Position numbers and translations under genes: made by a program. From Chloroflexota bacterium (lineage in GTDB: Bacteria; Chloroflexota; Dehalococcoidia; Lucifugimonadales; Lucifugimonadaceae): DNA of 47,535 nt. The notes under the pieces are model-generated. The model did not search any database. It saw only the letters and a list, made by a program, of their open reading frames with translations, and had not been told where the DNA came from. This document shows, piece by piece, positions 26,536 through 35,601 of this stretch; within the stretch, counting starts at the first letter, position 1, and each line of letters opens with the position of its first letter. The DNA is taken from positions 1 to 47,535 of the forward strand of contig JAJRZP010000120.1 of assembly GCA_024275195.1 (NCBI GenBank). The letters are read 5' to 3'.

Positions 26536-28203
26536 CTACTCGTCTGTCAGTCGTTTGTTTTCTTCTTCGATAATCGAATCGTCAAGCTTGCGAAACAGCG
26601 GGGAAGGTTTCTCGATAGGCGAGCCGGGAACAATCTCTCTCCTGTCCCAGCCGTCGGCGAGTGTATCGCTATCGCTGAATAGCATACTGTGTATCTTGTC
26701 TGCGGAAGTGGGAAGGTACGGGTAGAACACGGTACGCAGGGTCGAGATTATATTGATGCCGACCCAGAGAGCGGTGCCTGCCGACTCCTTGTCTGTTTTA
26801 ACGACCTTCCACGGCTCTTTTATATCGATGTACTGATTGCCGTGACGTGCCAATCGCATAGCGGCACGCAGACCGTCCCGGAAATGGCGGGCATCGATTG
26901 CTGCCGATACCTCGTTGAGGGCCGTGTCACAGGCATCGAGTGCCGCTTGATCGTCTTCGTCGAGATCTGCCGGGGTCGGTATCGCATTCTCGAAATTGCG
27001 TGTCGTTATTGTCAGGACCCTGTGTACGAAATTGCCGAAAGTGGCGACCAACTCGTTGTTGTTGGCAGCATGGAACCCTGCCCAGGTGAACTCAGAGTCG
27101 GATGTTTCAGGCATTATCGATGCAAGGTAGTACCGGAGTGGATCAGCTTCGTACCGAGTCAGGAAGTCGGGAACCCAGACGGCGTGCCCCTTGCTCTTGG
27201 AGAAGTCGACTCCGCCGAGATTCAGATACTCGTTGGCGACGACGTCGGTAGGCAGGTTTAGCCCGCCGCTGCCCATCAGAATCGATGGCAACAAAATCGT
27301 GTGAAACGAGACGTTGTCTTTACCCTGGAAGTAGTAGGTCTCACCATCTGGCTCAACCCAGAACTTCTTCCATTCATCCGGGGTGCCTTGCTGCTCCGCC
27401 CATGCCCGAGTTGCTGAAAGATAGCCGATAACAGCTTCAAACCAGACATAGATTCGCTTCGATTCATAGCATTCAAGCGGAACCGGCACACCCCATTCGA
27501 TGTCCCGTGTCATGGCCCGGTCGTGAAGCCCTTCGCGGAGCATGCTGAGAGTCTGGTTTCGGACGTTCGCTCTCCACTCGTCTTTCCCTGAAACCCACTC
27601 CTCAAGCCGCTCCTGAAAATCGCCCAGCTTGAACATTTGGTGAGTTGTGTCTTTGAAGACTGGGGTCGAGCCGTCACGCTTGCTCCTGATATCTATCAGG
27701 TCGACCGGGTCGAGGGTTCGCCCGCAATCGTCGCACTGGTCGCCCCGAGCCGAATCGTAGCCGCAATACGGGCAAGTTCCCTCGACGAATCGATCCGAAA
27801 GGAATCGTTGTTCGGTCTCGGAAAACGGCATCGACTGCGTGGCTTCCACCAGATGTCCGTTTTCTTTGAGCCTTGTGAATATCTCCTGGCTAATCTCAAT
27901 ATGCCGGGCGGTGTGGGTGTGAGTGTAGAGATCGTAAGAAAAGCTCATGTCTTCAAGAGCTTTACTCCAGATTTCGTGATACCGCCCTGCAACTTCTTCC
28001 GGGGAGATACCCTCTTCGACCGCTTTCAGCATGGTGGGAGTGCCGTGCATGTCGGAACCAGAGACCATCGCCACTTCGTTGCCGACGATACGGTGATATC
28101 GGGCGAAGATATCGGCGGGAACGTTCATTCCTGCGATGTGGCCGAGATGAGGTTCGCCGTTTACGTATGGCCATGCGACGGCTACAAGAATTTTTCGGGG
28201 CAA
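26536..28203 (-). CDS. metG: methionyl-tRNA synthetase
   Basis: A 555-residue class I aminoacyl-tRNA synthetase. Residues 7-22 (VAVAWPYVNGEPHLGH) carry the HIGH-type motif. A zinc knuckle with four Cys is in CPYCGYDSARGDQCDDCG, and the KMSKS-equivalent loop reads FSKSKG. The anticodon-binding helical domain follows; no C-terminal tRNA-binding (Trbp111-like) extension is present. TTG start at 28203 gives the standard N-terminus PRKILVAVAWPY. Between rsmI (162-base gap) and the polyprenyl synthase gene. TAG stop. Confidence 0.95.
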   Translation of the reverse strand: MPRKILVAVAWPYVNGEPHLGHIAGMNVPADIFARYHRIVGNEVAMVSGSDMHGTPTMLKAVEEGISPEEVAGRYHEIWSKALEDMSFSYDLYTHTHTARHIEISQEIFTRLKENGHLVEATQSMPFSETEQRFLSDRFVEGTCPYCGYDSARGDQCDDCGRTLDPVDLIDIRSKRDGSTPVFKDTTHQMFKLGDFQERLEEWVSGKDEWRANVRNQTLSMLREGLHDRAMTRDIEWGVPVPLECYESKRIYVWFEAVIGYLSATRAWAEQQGTPDEWKKFWVEPDGETYYFQGKDNVSFHTILLPSILMGSGGLNLPTDVVANEYLNLGGVDFSKSKGHAVWVPDFLTRYEADPLRYYLASIMPETSDSEFTWAGFHAANNNELVATFGNFVHRVLTITTRNFENAIPTPADLDEDDQAALDACDTALNEVSAAIDARHFRDGLRAAMRLARHGNQYIDIKEPWKVVKTDKESAGTALWVGINIISTLRTVFYPYLPTSADKIHSMLFSDSDTLADGWDRREIVPGSPIEKPSPLFRKLDDSIIEEENKRLTDE

Positions 28204-28365
28204 GTGAGATTTCCGGATTGATGTAGTGCGTATTGGGTCAGCAGGTTAATTTGTACTGGCTGGCGATGGATTCCTATAGTCATTCATTATAGCTGTGGGT
28301 ATGTTGAAATCAGGATAAATCCATGATTATTCCGGGTAGCCATTGCTCTCGCACGCTGAACGGGC

Positions 28366-29184
28366 CTAATCGTGACGAAGCGAGAGCCGGTAGACTCGAT
28401 TTTTAGGCGCACCGGTTAGCTCGACAGCGCGATCGACTAGATTGCGTCCTCTCAGACCCTCTGATCTCAGTTTCTCTAGCGTTGTCACGATTGAGCTATC
28501 TGGTATTACTACCGGTTCGGGAATACCGACGCCTTCGATAACGATGACGAATTCGCCACGCGGCTCGCTGAAGTGTCCAAGCGCTTCACACGCTGTCCCT
28601 CGGAAGGTCTCTTCGTAGAGCTTGGTGAGTTCCCGGCAAATAACAAGTTGTCGTTCAGGAAGCACATCGCAGATATTTGCCAGGGTGTTCGCTACGCGAT
28701 GAGGTGATTCGTAGGCGACCACAGGCCCTGGCTCACTCGAAGCATCCTCAAGAGCGATGATCTGTGCGTTTTTCTTTCGTGGCAGGAATCCAAGGAACAA
28801 GAATCGATCGAACGACCAGCCTGTGACCGAAAGCGCGGTGACTACTGCCGATGGTCCCGGGAGGGGGATGACTGCATGACCGGCTTCGATTGCGGCGCGA
28901 ACGAGTGCCGATCCGGGGTCGCTGATCCCGGGTGTGCCGGCATCGGTAACGACTGCCATATCGCCAGACATTAGCCTTGAGACGAGTGCATTGAGCCGTT
29001 CCGGGGCGGTGTGCTCGTGAAGGCTTTCAAGTCGTGGCGATGTACCTATATGGCTGAGCAGTTTACGAGCGACCCGTGTATCTTCTGCTGCCACGACAGG
29101 CACCGTTGAGAGAACTTCTACGGCCCTCGCGGTCAGATCGGAAAGATTTCCGATGGGAGTTGCCACTACGTAAAGGGTGGACAC
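28366..29184 (-). CDS. rsmI: 16S rRNA (cytidine1402-2'-O)-methyltransferase
   Basis: A 272-residue SAM-dependent enzyme of the tetrapyrrole methylase fold. It begins STLYVVATPIGNLSDLT, then AAEDTRVARKLLSH, VTDAGTPGISDPG and PLPGPSAVVTALSVTG, the RsmI series of SAM and substrate motifs. YESPHRV and the final charged domain are also typical. It modifies the decoding centre of 16S rRNA. GTG start at 29184, one codon after the lipA TAA, so co-transcribed with lipA. TAG stop. Confidence 0.95.
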   Translation of the reverse strand: MSTLYVVATPIGNLSDLTARAVEVLSTVPVVAAEDTRVARKLLSHIGTSPRLESLHEHTAPERLNALVSRLMSGDMAVVTDAGTPGISDPGSALVRAAIEAGHAVIPLPGPSAVVTALSVTGWSFDRFLFLGFLPRKKNAQIIALEDASSEPGPVVAYESPHRVANTLANICDVLPERQLVICRELTKLYEETFRGTACEALGHFSEPRGEFVIVIEGVGIPEPVVIPDSSIVTTLEKLRSEGLRGRNLVDRAVELTGAPKNRVYRLSLRHD

Positions 29185-29187
29185 CGT

Positions 29188-30162
29188 TTAGCTTTGTGCA
29201 TTGGCGGAATCGAGGATTTTGTCGATTGCCGCGTTGTGCTGGTCGTCGGCGTGGTACGAACTACGGACGAGAGGCCCCGATGCCACGTGCTTGAAACCCA
29301 TCTCGATGCCTGCCAGTTCAAGCTCCTTGAACTCTTCAGGCCTGTAGAAGCGAATAATCGGGTGATGACGTTTGGAGGGCCGCAAATACTGACCAATCGT
29401 TAGCAAGTCGGTTCCGACATCACGCAGATCCCGCATTGTTTCGAGGATTTCTGATCTGGTTTCACCGAGTCCGACCATCATGCCCGACTTCGAGGGCATG
29501 AACGGGTTGATCTCTTTAACGCGCCTAAGCAACTCAAGCGACAGATCATAGTTGCCGCGTGGACGAACTTTTTTAAACACGCGGCGGGTGGTTTCGATGT
29601 TGTGATTGAGAACGTGAGGTCCCGCCTTTACGACCCGTTCCAGTGACTCAAGCTCACCTTCGAAGTCAGGGATCAGCACTTCGACTTTGCAGTCTGGGGT
29701 GTTGCGGCGTATCTGAGTGATCGTTTCCGTGAAAATCCCCGAACCGTAGTCGGGTAAGTCATCTCGATCCACCGATGTTATGACGGTGTAGTTCAGTTCC
29801 ATCTGCTTCACGGTGGAAGCCACCCGGATAGGCTCGGCGCGATCAACAGTACCCGGCCAGCCCGTTTTTACGTTGCAGTACGAACATGCTCGGGTGCATG
29901 TGTCGCCGAGAATCATGAACGTTGCGGTACCGCGGTCCCAGCACTCGCCGATGTTCGGGCATGCAGCCTCTTCACAGACCGTGTTGAGACTGGCTCCCTT
30001 GATCTTCTTTCGAATCTCAAGAAAATTCTCTCCGCCGGGAGCCCTGACTTTGAACCAGTCGGGTAGCCGTCGCTCTACGGTCGGTGATCCTGTTTTTTCT
30101 GACTTAGAAACCAAAGATTCGAGTTCGTTCTGAATCGGGTGGACTGAGCATCTGATCGCCAA
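29188..30162 (-). CDS. lipA: lipoyl synthase
   Basis: A 324-residue radical SAM enzyme that inserts two sulfurs into protein-bound octanoate. The radical-SAM cluster motif is CTRACSYCNV (CxxxCxxC). The auxiliary cluster Cys are in CEEAACPNIGEC, and the final RSSYHADD holds the conserved serine. HNIETT and GMMVGLGET are further LipA blocks. TTG 30162 is the available start and gives about 30 residues before the family core; a slightly later start cannot be excluded. Divergent from the rRNA methyltransferase, and overlapped in transcription with rsmI. TAA stop. Confidence 0.95.
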   Translation of the reverse strand: MAIRCSVHPIQNELESLVSKSEKTGSPTVERRLPDWFKVRAPGGENFLEIRKKIKGASLNTVCEEAACPNIGECWDRGTATFMILGDTCTRACSYCNVKTGWPGTVDRAEPIRVASTVKQMELNYTVITSVDRDDLPDYGSGIFTETITQIRRNTPDCKVEVLIPDFEGELESLERVVKAGPHVLNHNIETTRRVFKKVRPRGNYDLSLELLRRVKEINPFMPSKSGMMVGLGETRSEILETMRDLRDVGTDLLTIGQYLRPSKRHHPIIRFYRPEEFKELELAGIEMGFKHVASGPLVRSSYHADDQHNAAIDKILDSANAQS

Positions 30163-30289
30163 TTCGCGAGGGTCGAGGGCGCAACTCAGCTTGAACTAGT
30201 TCAGAATAACAGATACGCCGAACGTGTTTGATGGTATTTCGGATGCTGGCGACCCTCACTTGTACCACCGCTGAGAGACGAGTTTCTGG

Positions 30290-31585
30290 ATGGCTAAACG
30301 GAAGCGAAGACAACGATATGACGGGCCGAATCTGACCGAGCATATCGATTTAAATCCCGGTGATAGTTTTGAGATCACCCTCGGCGAGATGAACGATGTT
30401 GGTGAGGTCGTAGCCGAAATCGAGGGTGCACCTGTTGCGATCTCAGGTGGCCTGCCGGGCGAAGTCGTTATCGCTGAGGTTCAGAAAAAGTTCCCGGAAC
30501 GCATCGCGGCCAAAGTCATCAAAGTGTCTAAATCTTCCTCTGAGCGGGTCGAGCCAGAATGCAAGTATTTCCTGACATGCAGCGGGTGTCAGTGGCAGCA
30601 TGTTTCGTATGACCACCAACTGAAACTCAAACAAGCTCGCGTCCAGCGTGAAGTAGACAAGTACGAAAACCTTTCTGGTGTAATGGTAGAAGCGACGGTG
30701 GCGAGCGAAAAACGGCTCGGCTACCGAAATCACGGTAGGTTCACAATCGGAAAATACGAAGATGCGGGTCAGGTCGGCTACAAGAACATGGTCACACGCA
30801 GCTTCGTTCGCATCGAAGAATGCCTGTTGATGGACCCCAAGATCAACAAAACGATCGGACTCGTTCAGGACAGAATGGATGGCCAAACCCAGATGTCGAT
30901 TCGTGTCGGTACAAACACCGATTCGATGCTTGTCCAACCACGAATGAATATCTCAGGTCTCGATCTCGTGACCGGAGTGCAGCACTACGAGGAAGAAGTG
31001 CGGGGCGCACGATTCAGGATTGCAGCGTCCTCATTCTTTCAGGTCAACACAGGACAACTTTCACAGGCGGTCGACGAGGTCAGGGAACTACTCGAACTGG
31101 ATGGAAGCGAGGTGATGGTCGATGCCTACTGCGGCGTAGGAGTTTTTGCGATACTCATGTCGCCATACGTGAAACGTGTGATCGGAATTGAAGAGTCGGC
31201 ATCGGCAATTGAGGACGCGGGGCTGAACTTGAACGGTGTCACCAACGTCGAGTTTGTCGAAGGCAAGACGGAACATGTGCTGGCAGAGTGGTCGGAGCGT
31301 GGTGAGAACGACTCCATAGACGTCCTGTTGCTTGATCCTCCCCGAGTCGGGTGTCATCCGGACGTCCTAGAATCGGTGAAGCGGTTGAAGCCTCGAAAGG
31401 TACTGATGATCTCATGCGAGCCGACGGCCATGGCTCGTGATCTGGGTCAACTGTGCGAAGGCGGTACGTACAGGTTGGAGACTATCCGCCCGGTTGATAT
31501 GTTCCCACAGACACGGCATGTCGAGACGATCAGCATGCTCTCATTACAGGTAGCACAGGAACAGGCCAGTGCCGAGTTCAGCTAG
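30290..31585 (+). CDS. RlmD/RumA-type RNA (uracil-5-)-methyltransferase
   Basis: A 431-residue enzyme. Residues about 18-80 form a TRAM RNA-binding domain after a basic tail MAKRKRRQR. Cys residues CKYFLTCSGCQWQH bind the [4Fe-4S] cluster. The SAM site is DAYCGVGVFAI, with LLDPPRVGCHP as motif IV. The catalytic nucleophile is Cys in ISCEPTAMARDL (usually SCNPxTxxRD), and the general base lies in DMFPQTRHVE. It makes 5-methyluridine in 23S rRNA or tRNA; the position cannot be fixed. It overlaps maf by 17 bases, at the head of the maf-tatB-tatC run. TAG stop. Confidence 0.9.
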   Translation: MAKRKRRQRYDGPNLTEHIDLNPGDSFEITLGEMNDVGEVVAEIEGAPVAISGGLPGEVVIAEVQKKFPERIAAKVIKVSKSSSERVEPECKYFLTCSGCQWQHVSYDHQLKLKQARVQREVDKYENLSGVMVEATVASEKRLGYRNHGRFTIGKYEDAGQVGYKNMVTRSFVRIEECLLMDPKINKTIGLVQDRMDGQTQMSIRVGTNTDSMLVQPRMNISGLDLVTGVQHYEEEVRGARFRIAASSFFQVNTGQLSQAVDEVRELLELDGSEVMVDAYCGVGVFAILMSPYVKRVIGIEESASAIEDAGLNLNGVTNVEFVEGKTEHVLAEWSERGENDSIDVLLLDPPRVGCHPDVLESVKRLKPRKVLMISCEPTAMARDLGQLCEGGTYRLETIRPVDMFPQTRHVETISMLSLQVAQEQASAEFS

Positions 31586-32243
31586 AGGCAGACTGGTGCT
31601 TGCCAGCCGATCACCTCGACGGGCACAGATTCTCTCAACTGCCGGAATCGAGTTTGTCGTCATTCCTGCTGAGATAGATGAGGACGGCATTCTTGCACGT
31701 AGCGGCGACTTGAGGAACGCTGTGCAGGTGTTGGCGCTCGCGAAGGCCAGATCAATTGCCGAATCGGGGTCTGGGTCGTATGTTTTGGGGGCCGATACGA
31801 TAGTGGTTCAACACGGAGAAGTTCTCGGCAAGCCAGACTCTCCACAGCACGCGGTTGAAATGTTACGGCGCCTTAGCGCACAAGAGCATGAAGTGATTAC
31901 CGGTGTTGCATTGGTGAATCCTGCTGGAGATTCTCATACAAAATGTGTTAGTACATCGGTAACTTTCCGTAGTCTGGATGATGAGGCGATTGCGAAGTAC
32001 GTTTCTTCGGGACTGCCTTTCGACAAGGCTGGCGGGTATGGAATACAAGATCGCTCGTTCGCCCCGGTTGCGAGTTACGATAATTGTTATTTGAACGTTG
32101 TTGGACTACCCATGTGCGCTACGAGTGAACTATTGCGAAGATCAGGGTTCGTGCAATCTGGTGCAATCGATTGCCCGGGGCATGGCGCGCCCGAGCCGGA
32201 GACTGAGATTGATGCCGCCGCCAAGTCGAGGCCTGGGCAATGA
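31569..32243 (+). CDS. maf: Maf-like nucleoside triphosphate pyrophosphatase
   Basis: A 224-residue Maf/Ham1-related house-cleaning enzyme that hydrolyses canonical or modified NTPs to NMP and diphosphate. The family motifs are ASRSPRR near the N-terminus, VLGADTIV, and DKAGGYGIQ with the conserved acidic and Gly residues. The C-terminal 25 residues are polar and probably disordered. GTG at 31569 starts inside the preceding methyltransferase gene. Its TGA overlaps the ATG of the tatB-like gene (ATGA), so four genes look co-translated. Confidence 0.92.
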   Translation: MPSSARGRLVLASRSPRRAQILSTAGIEFVVIPAEIDEDGILARSGDLRNAVQVLALAKARSIAESGSGSYVLGADTIVVQHGEVLGKPDSPQHAVEMLRRLSAQEHEVITGVALVNPAGDSHTKCVSTSVTFRSLDDEAIAKYVSSGLPFDKAGGYGIQDRSFAPVASYDNCYLNVVGLPMCATSELLRRSGFVQSGAIDCPGHGAPEPETEIDAAAKSRPGQ

Positions 32244-32737
32244 GTTTCTTCGGGCTTGGCGGGTTCGAACTATTGCTGATCGGCGCGATCGCCCTATTCG
32301 TACTCGGCCCCAAACGCCTGCTCGACGGAATTAGAGATGGACGGAAAATATACACCGATCTCAAGCGACAGCGGGACGCACTTCAATCGTTGATTACCGA
32401 GGCGATTGATCTGGATGACCTGAAAAAACAGGTCGATGCGGATGGGCTGAAGAAGAGCATAAAGTCAATCGAAAATGATCTGAAGCTCGATCAGGTGGCC
32501 GAGGATATTCTGAAAACCACTACAGGCGGTAAATCGATACCCCGCGACATGCAATTTACTCGGCCGCACATTGAAATCGATCCCGAGGTGCGTGATGCCA
32601 TTCCCGATTTGAACATTACCGGAGGGAGTGAAGAATCGAGCACTGAATCCGATGAAGCGGACCGATCGGAGTTGGCCAGTTCTCAAGTGGAATCAGATCA
32701 CGAGCCAGAATCAGGTATTGATGAGGTGAAATCTTGA
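32240..32737 (+). CDS. TatB-like Sec-independent translocase subunit
   Basis: A 165-residue protein with a short N-terminal transmembrane helix (ELLLIGAIALFVLGPKRL), an FxxGPKRL hinge, an amphipathic helix and a long acidic tail rich in Ser, Glu and Asp. This is the TatA/B fold; its length and position directly before tatC favour the TatB role of binding twin-arginine signal peptides with TatC. The start overlaps the maf stop, and the end overlaps the tatC TTG start by 4 bases. A separate shorter TatA is encoded at 33531. Confidence 0.88.
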   Translation: MSFFGLGGFELLLIGAIALFVLGPKRLLDGIRDGRKIYTDLKRQRDALQSLITEAIDLDDLKKQVDADGLKKSIKSIENDLKLDQVAEDILKTTTGGKSIPRDMQFTRPHIEIDPEVRDAIPDLNITGGSEESSTESDEADRSELASSQVESDHEPESGIDEVKS

Positions 32738-33477
32738 ACGACAACGCCATGTCGATTCTGTCTCACCTCAACGAGCTAAAGCGTCGGTTGTTTCGGGTAG
32801 GGATAGTCGCGGTGATTTTTATCGCGGTTGCGGTAGTGAACTTCCGATGGATATTCAATCAGTTCACTGCTGACGCGCGTGAACTGATCGAGGCGGCTGG
32901 TGGCGACATCATTCAACTGACCCTCACTGAAGCCTGGGTCGCCGCCGCAAAATTGGCCGTTATGGCAGGACTGACGGCTGCGTTGCCGTATTTCCTCTGG
33001 GAGATGTCAAGATTCTTCCAACCCGGCCTAAAGTCAAACGAGCGGAAGTACATTTACTTCCTGATCCCCGGGGCGTTGATCTCGTTCACCATAGGTGCGC
33101 TCTTTGGCTATCTGGTTCTGATTCCTCGACTGTTCGAGTTCATGCTTCAGTTTCAGGGGAGTCTGGCTGTGCCGACCATCACAGCAGCGTCTGTGGTGTC
33201 GATGACAGTCGGGATCGTGTTCTGGCTTGGCACGATCTTCGAACTCCCGATCGTGATGTTCCTACTGGCAAAAATCGGCATTCTGACATCTGGTTGGCTA
33301 AAGACCAAACGCCGCTGGATGATACTGATAGCGTTCGTTTTCGGGGCGGCAGTTACACCAACTGACCCGATCTCACAGGTGATCGTCGCGATACCGGTGA
33401 TGCTTCTGTTCGAAATCGGGATGCTGCTGGTAAAGATGGCCGAGAGAGGGCGCGAAAAGCAGAGCGCTGGCGACTGA
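32734..33477 (+). CDS. tatC: Tat translocase subunit TatC
   Basis: A 247-residue membrane protein with six helices. The N-terminal SHLNELKRRLFR matches the signal-peptide-binding motif HLxELRxRL. TEAWVAAAKLA holds the conserved Glu region, and WEMSRFFQPGLKSNERK the first periplasmic/cytoplasmic loop signature. ATPTDPISQ-like AVTPTDPISQ is the typical helix-5 boundary. It forms the receptor complex with TatB for folded proteins carrying twin-arginine signals. TTG start at 32734, coupled to the tatB-like gene. Convergent with tatA. TGA stop. Confidence 0.95.
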   Translation: MNDNAMSILSHLNELKRRLFRVGIVAVIFIAVAVVNFRWIFNQFTADARELIEAAGGDIIQLTLTEAWVAAAKLAVMAGLTAALPYFLWEMSRFFQPGLKSNERKYIYFLIPGALISFTIGALFGYLVLIPRLFEFMLQFQGSLAVPTITAASVVSMTVGIVFWLGTIFELPIVMFLLAKIGILTSGWLKTKRRWMILIAFVFGAAVTPTDPISQVIVAIPVMLLFEIGMLLVKMAERGREKQSAGD

Positions 33478-33530
33478 GCACTCTAGAAGATGTGCGTGCG
33501 AGGCGTAGATAACGGGCGGCCCTGACCAGA

Positions 33531-33728
33531 CTAGCCAGTTTTTGCTTCGTCGGCTTCGTCACCCGAGTCAGAGTCGGACTTCTTGTCCTTGTTGTCGATG
33601 GCCGACTTGAACTCGTTGATCGCCTGTCCCATGCCTTTACCGACAGACGGTAGTTTGCCAACTCCAAAGAGCAGCAAGACAATCACGAGTATGAGGGCGA
33701 TTTGCCAGATGCCAAAGTTCTGGAACAC
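33531..33728 (-). CDS. tatA: Tat translocase pore subunit TatA
   Basis: A 65-residue protein: an N-terminal helix (IALILVIVLLLFGVGKLP) with the Phe-Gly hinge, an amphipathic helix (GKGMGQAINEFKSAI) and a Lys/Asp-rich tail. This is the standard short TatA that polymerises to make the translocation path. It is encoded on the other strand, 53 bases from the tatC stop, so its expression is separate from tatBC. GTG start at 33728; TAG stop. Confidence 0.9.
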   Translation of the reverse strand: MFQNFGIWQIALILVIVLLLFGVGKLPSVGKGMGQAINEFKSAIDNKDKKSDSDSGDEADEAKTG

Positions 33729-33745
33729 AGATAAAGCTCCGAGTT

Positions 33746-33789
33746 GTCCCGATTCTGATCGGGACTTGTTGAATTGAACCGTGGTTCAA
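33746..33789. promoter_or_regulatory. two adjacent perfect inverted repeats upstream of tatA
   Basis: GTCCCGAT-tctg-ATCGGGAC (33746-33765) and TTGAACC-gt-GGTTCAA (within 33774-33789) lie 18-61 bases upstream of the tatA start. The second is nested in a longer imperfect palindrome, GTTGAA...TTCAAC. They could be an operator plus a transcription end for antisense readthrough. No T-tract was seen. No ORF of interest lies between 33790 and 33906. Confidence 0.4.
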
Positions 33790-33906
33790 CTACAAGTATA
33801 CGCCGAGACTTTTCTTACGCCTAACGATCTCATGAGTTTTTCTGGAGTGTCGTGCGCCTGCCCCGGCAGTAAAAACCGTCGATGCTCGCCTGCCGGTTGC
33901 CTGCGA

Positions 33907-34563
33907 TTAGCCCATATATCGCCATACAGCGACAACACGACTGAGGACTTCGACATCGCTGGACGGGAAAGTCATAGCTTGCATCTGGCTGTTCGCAGGT
34001 TCAAGGCGTGTGCGAGGACCCTCTGAGTAGAAGTGCTTGAGAGTTGTCGTCTTGTCGGATTTTATTCGAACCGCTGCCATCTGGCCGTTTCGAACCGAAG
34101 AAGCCTGTTCCATGATTACGAGATCGCCGTCTGAGATCAGCGCATCGATCATCGATTCCCCCCGAACTTTGAGGGCGTAGACGCCATCGCCTGTGCCGGT
34201 GATTGCCTGCGGGAGATCAATCAACTCAGAGCCGGAGAGATCAGACCATGTATCGTTTTCGGGCATCGGGAACGGCGACCCCGCTGCGATCGTGCCAAGC
34301 AGTGGGACGGCAACTGTGTCGATAGAGATGGGTTCGGGAGCGCGTTCACGCTGAGTCGATAGGCTGAGCCCGCGCGAAACCTCTGAATGACGGTTGAGAT
34401 AACCACCGTCTTTGAGGCGATCAAGGTTGTAGGAGACGACCGAGGTAGAACTGATGTCGCATCCGTGCTGGATATCGCGCACGGTAGGCGGATAGTCGTG
34501 TTCGTCGATGAACTCTTCGATGAACGACAGTATCAGCTGTTGCTTTCCGGAGAGCTTTTTCAT
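33907..34563 (-). CDS. lexA: LexA repressor
   Basis: A 218-residue SOS repressor. Residues 1-65 form the winged helix domain (YPPTVRDIQHGCDISSTSVV is the recognition region). The self-cleavage site is Ala94-Gly95 in IAAGSPF. The catalytic dyad is Ser137 (RGESM) and Lys176 (TTTLKHF). RecA filaments trigger cleavage after DNA damage, releasing SOS genes. A GAACAT/ATGTTC inverted repeat upstream may be its own operator. ATG start; TAA stop, which matters for the tRNA discussed elsewhere. Confidence 0.93.
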   Translation of the reverse strand: MKKLSGKQQLILSFIEEFIDEHDYPPTVRDIQHGCDISSTSVVSYNLDRLKDGGYLNRHSEVSRGLSLSTQRERAPEPISIDTVAVPLLGTIAAGSPFPMPENDTWSDLSGSELIDLPQAITGTGDGVYALKVRGESMIDALISDGDLVIMEQASSVRNGQMAAVRIKSDKTTTLKHFYSEGPRTRLEPANSQMQAMTFPSSDVEVLSRVVAVWRYMG

Positions 34564-34609
34564 CTGTTCTAATCCTGGACTTTTCCGACTGGTCTATCAC
34601 TCGCTGGTA

Positions 34610-34632
34610 CGAACATATTCGCACTAATGTTC
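34610..34632. promoter_or_regulatory. candidate LexA operator upstream of lexA
   Basis: CGAACATATTCG (34610-34621) is a 12-base palindrome resembling the Gram-positive LexA box (CGAACRNRYGTTCG). The same GAACAT pairs with ATGTTC at 34627-34632 across a 10-base spacer. It lies 47-69 bases before the lexA start. The remaining stretch to 34851 holds no gene I could support. Confidence 0.4.
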
Positions 34633-34851
34633 TGAAAACTATCAGTCGGCGCTATTGCACGTCAATTGTCGGTGTCACCAAATTACGATCATAAGTTCGG
34701 AAAGTTAGTTCTCTCTTCTTTGGGTTGGGTACGTGGTTTGGGGAATTTGGATGCGATGGAGTGGTTGGTGTGCGTGCGATCCTTCGACAGACTCGGGATG
34801 GCATCGAGTTGCTGTCTGTGTCTTGCAGGTGGAGCTGACAATGCAAGCTAT

Positions 34852-35601
34852 CTAAGGCGCGCCGGGTAGTGATTCGCATGGAATGCCATCGTTATCTCCA
34901 TCGAGTTGGTGCCGATCGTCGGCGGGACCACCGGCTGCGATGAAGAATTCCTGAGCTGTCGACCAGTCTGAGAAATCACCGCAGTTTCGATCTTCGCCAA
35001 AAGGATCGAAGCCCGAGGGTGGTGTACTGGTCGGCTGTGGTGTATTGGTGGCCGTCGGTGCCAGGGCGACAATAGTAGAAGTTGGAGTGGGTGGTACCAC
35101 AGGACTCGATGTAGGTGACGGCTCACTCACCACCGTCGGTTCGCTGGTAGGTAGCGGTGCAGGAACGAGTGTTGGAACTGCGATGGACGTGGGAGTCGCC
35201 GAGACCGTTGAAGGAATAGCAACCGTCGCCGTCGGGGTCGGCGTGGTATTCAGGTCGTCAATACTTGGAGACGGAGATACAGTCGGCGTGGGCATCACCT
35301 TATCGGGCTCTGGCGCAAGCTCCAGTATTGGCGGTCGAGTTGGCTGAGAGTCGATAGTTGTTGGATCGAGAGACGGATTGTCCGTACTGAGTGACGATGC
35401 CGGAGGCCCGCTGGTTGGCGTGGCGGTTACGACCACCGTGACGTAGATTATGGAAGGCGTGGCGGTCGCGATGGGTGCGACAGTTATCACAGGCACCGAC
35501 CCGACGGTTTCCGACTCTGTGCCACATGCGCCGGACACCAGTGCCAGAAGTAGTACCACGCCGAATAGCTTCGCCTTAGTGCCGGTGACCTTCGTGATCA
35601 T
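34852..35601 (-). CDS. Thr/Pro-rich lipoprotein with C-terminal excalibur domain
   Basis: From ATG 35601 the protein is 249 residues: a signal peptide with lipobox (LLLALVSGACG), a long Thr/Pro/Val-rich spacer (about residues 30-195) and a C-terminal excalibur domain, NCGDFSDWSTAQEFFIAAGG followed by DGDNDGIPCESL. The excalibur DxDxDGxxCE loop binds calcium, and its two Cys probably form a disulfide. It is probably a surface lipoprotein whose binding domain is held away from the membrane. The start overlaps the end of the His-rich gene by 26 bases. The longer frame from 35931 is out-of-frame sequence of that gene. TAG stop. Confidence 0.8.
   Translation of the reverse strand: MITKVTGTKAKLFGVVLLLALVSGACGTESETVGSVPVITVAPIATATPSIIYVTVVVTATPTSGPPASSLSTDNPSLDPTTIDSQPTRPPILELAPEPDKVMPTPTVSPSPSIDDLNTTPTPTATVAIPSTVSATPTSIAVPTLVPAPLPTSEPTVVSEPSPTSSPVVPPTPTSTIVALAPTATNTPQPTSTPPSGFDPFGEDRNCGDFSDWSTAQEFFIAAGGPADDRHQLDGDNDGIPCESLPGAP

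Noticed and set aside
29185-29190. lipA TAA followed in frame by rsmI one codon later, a possible readthrough fusion
   Set aside because: LipA and RsmI each have complete family length and separate functions. The frame match is likely chance and shows that in-frame adjacency alone is weak evidence for UAA recoding.
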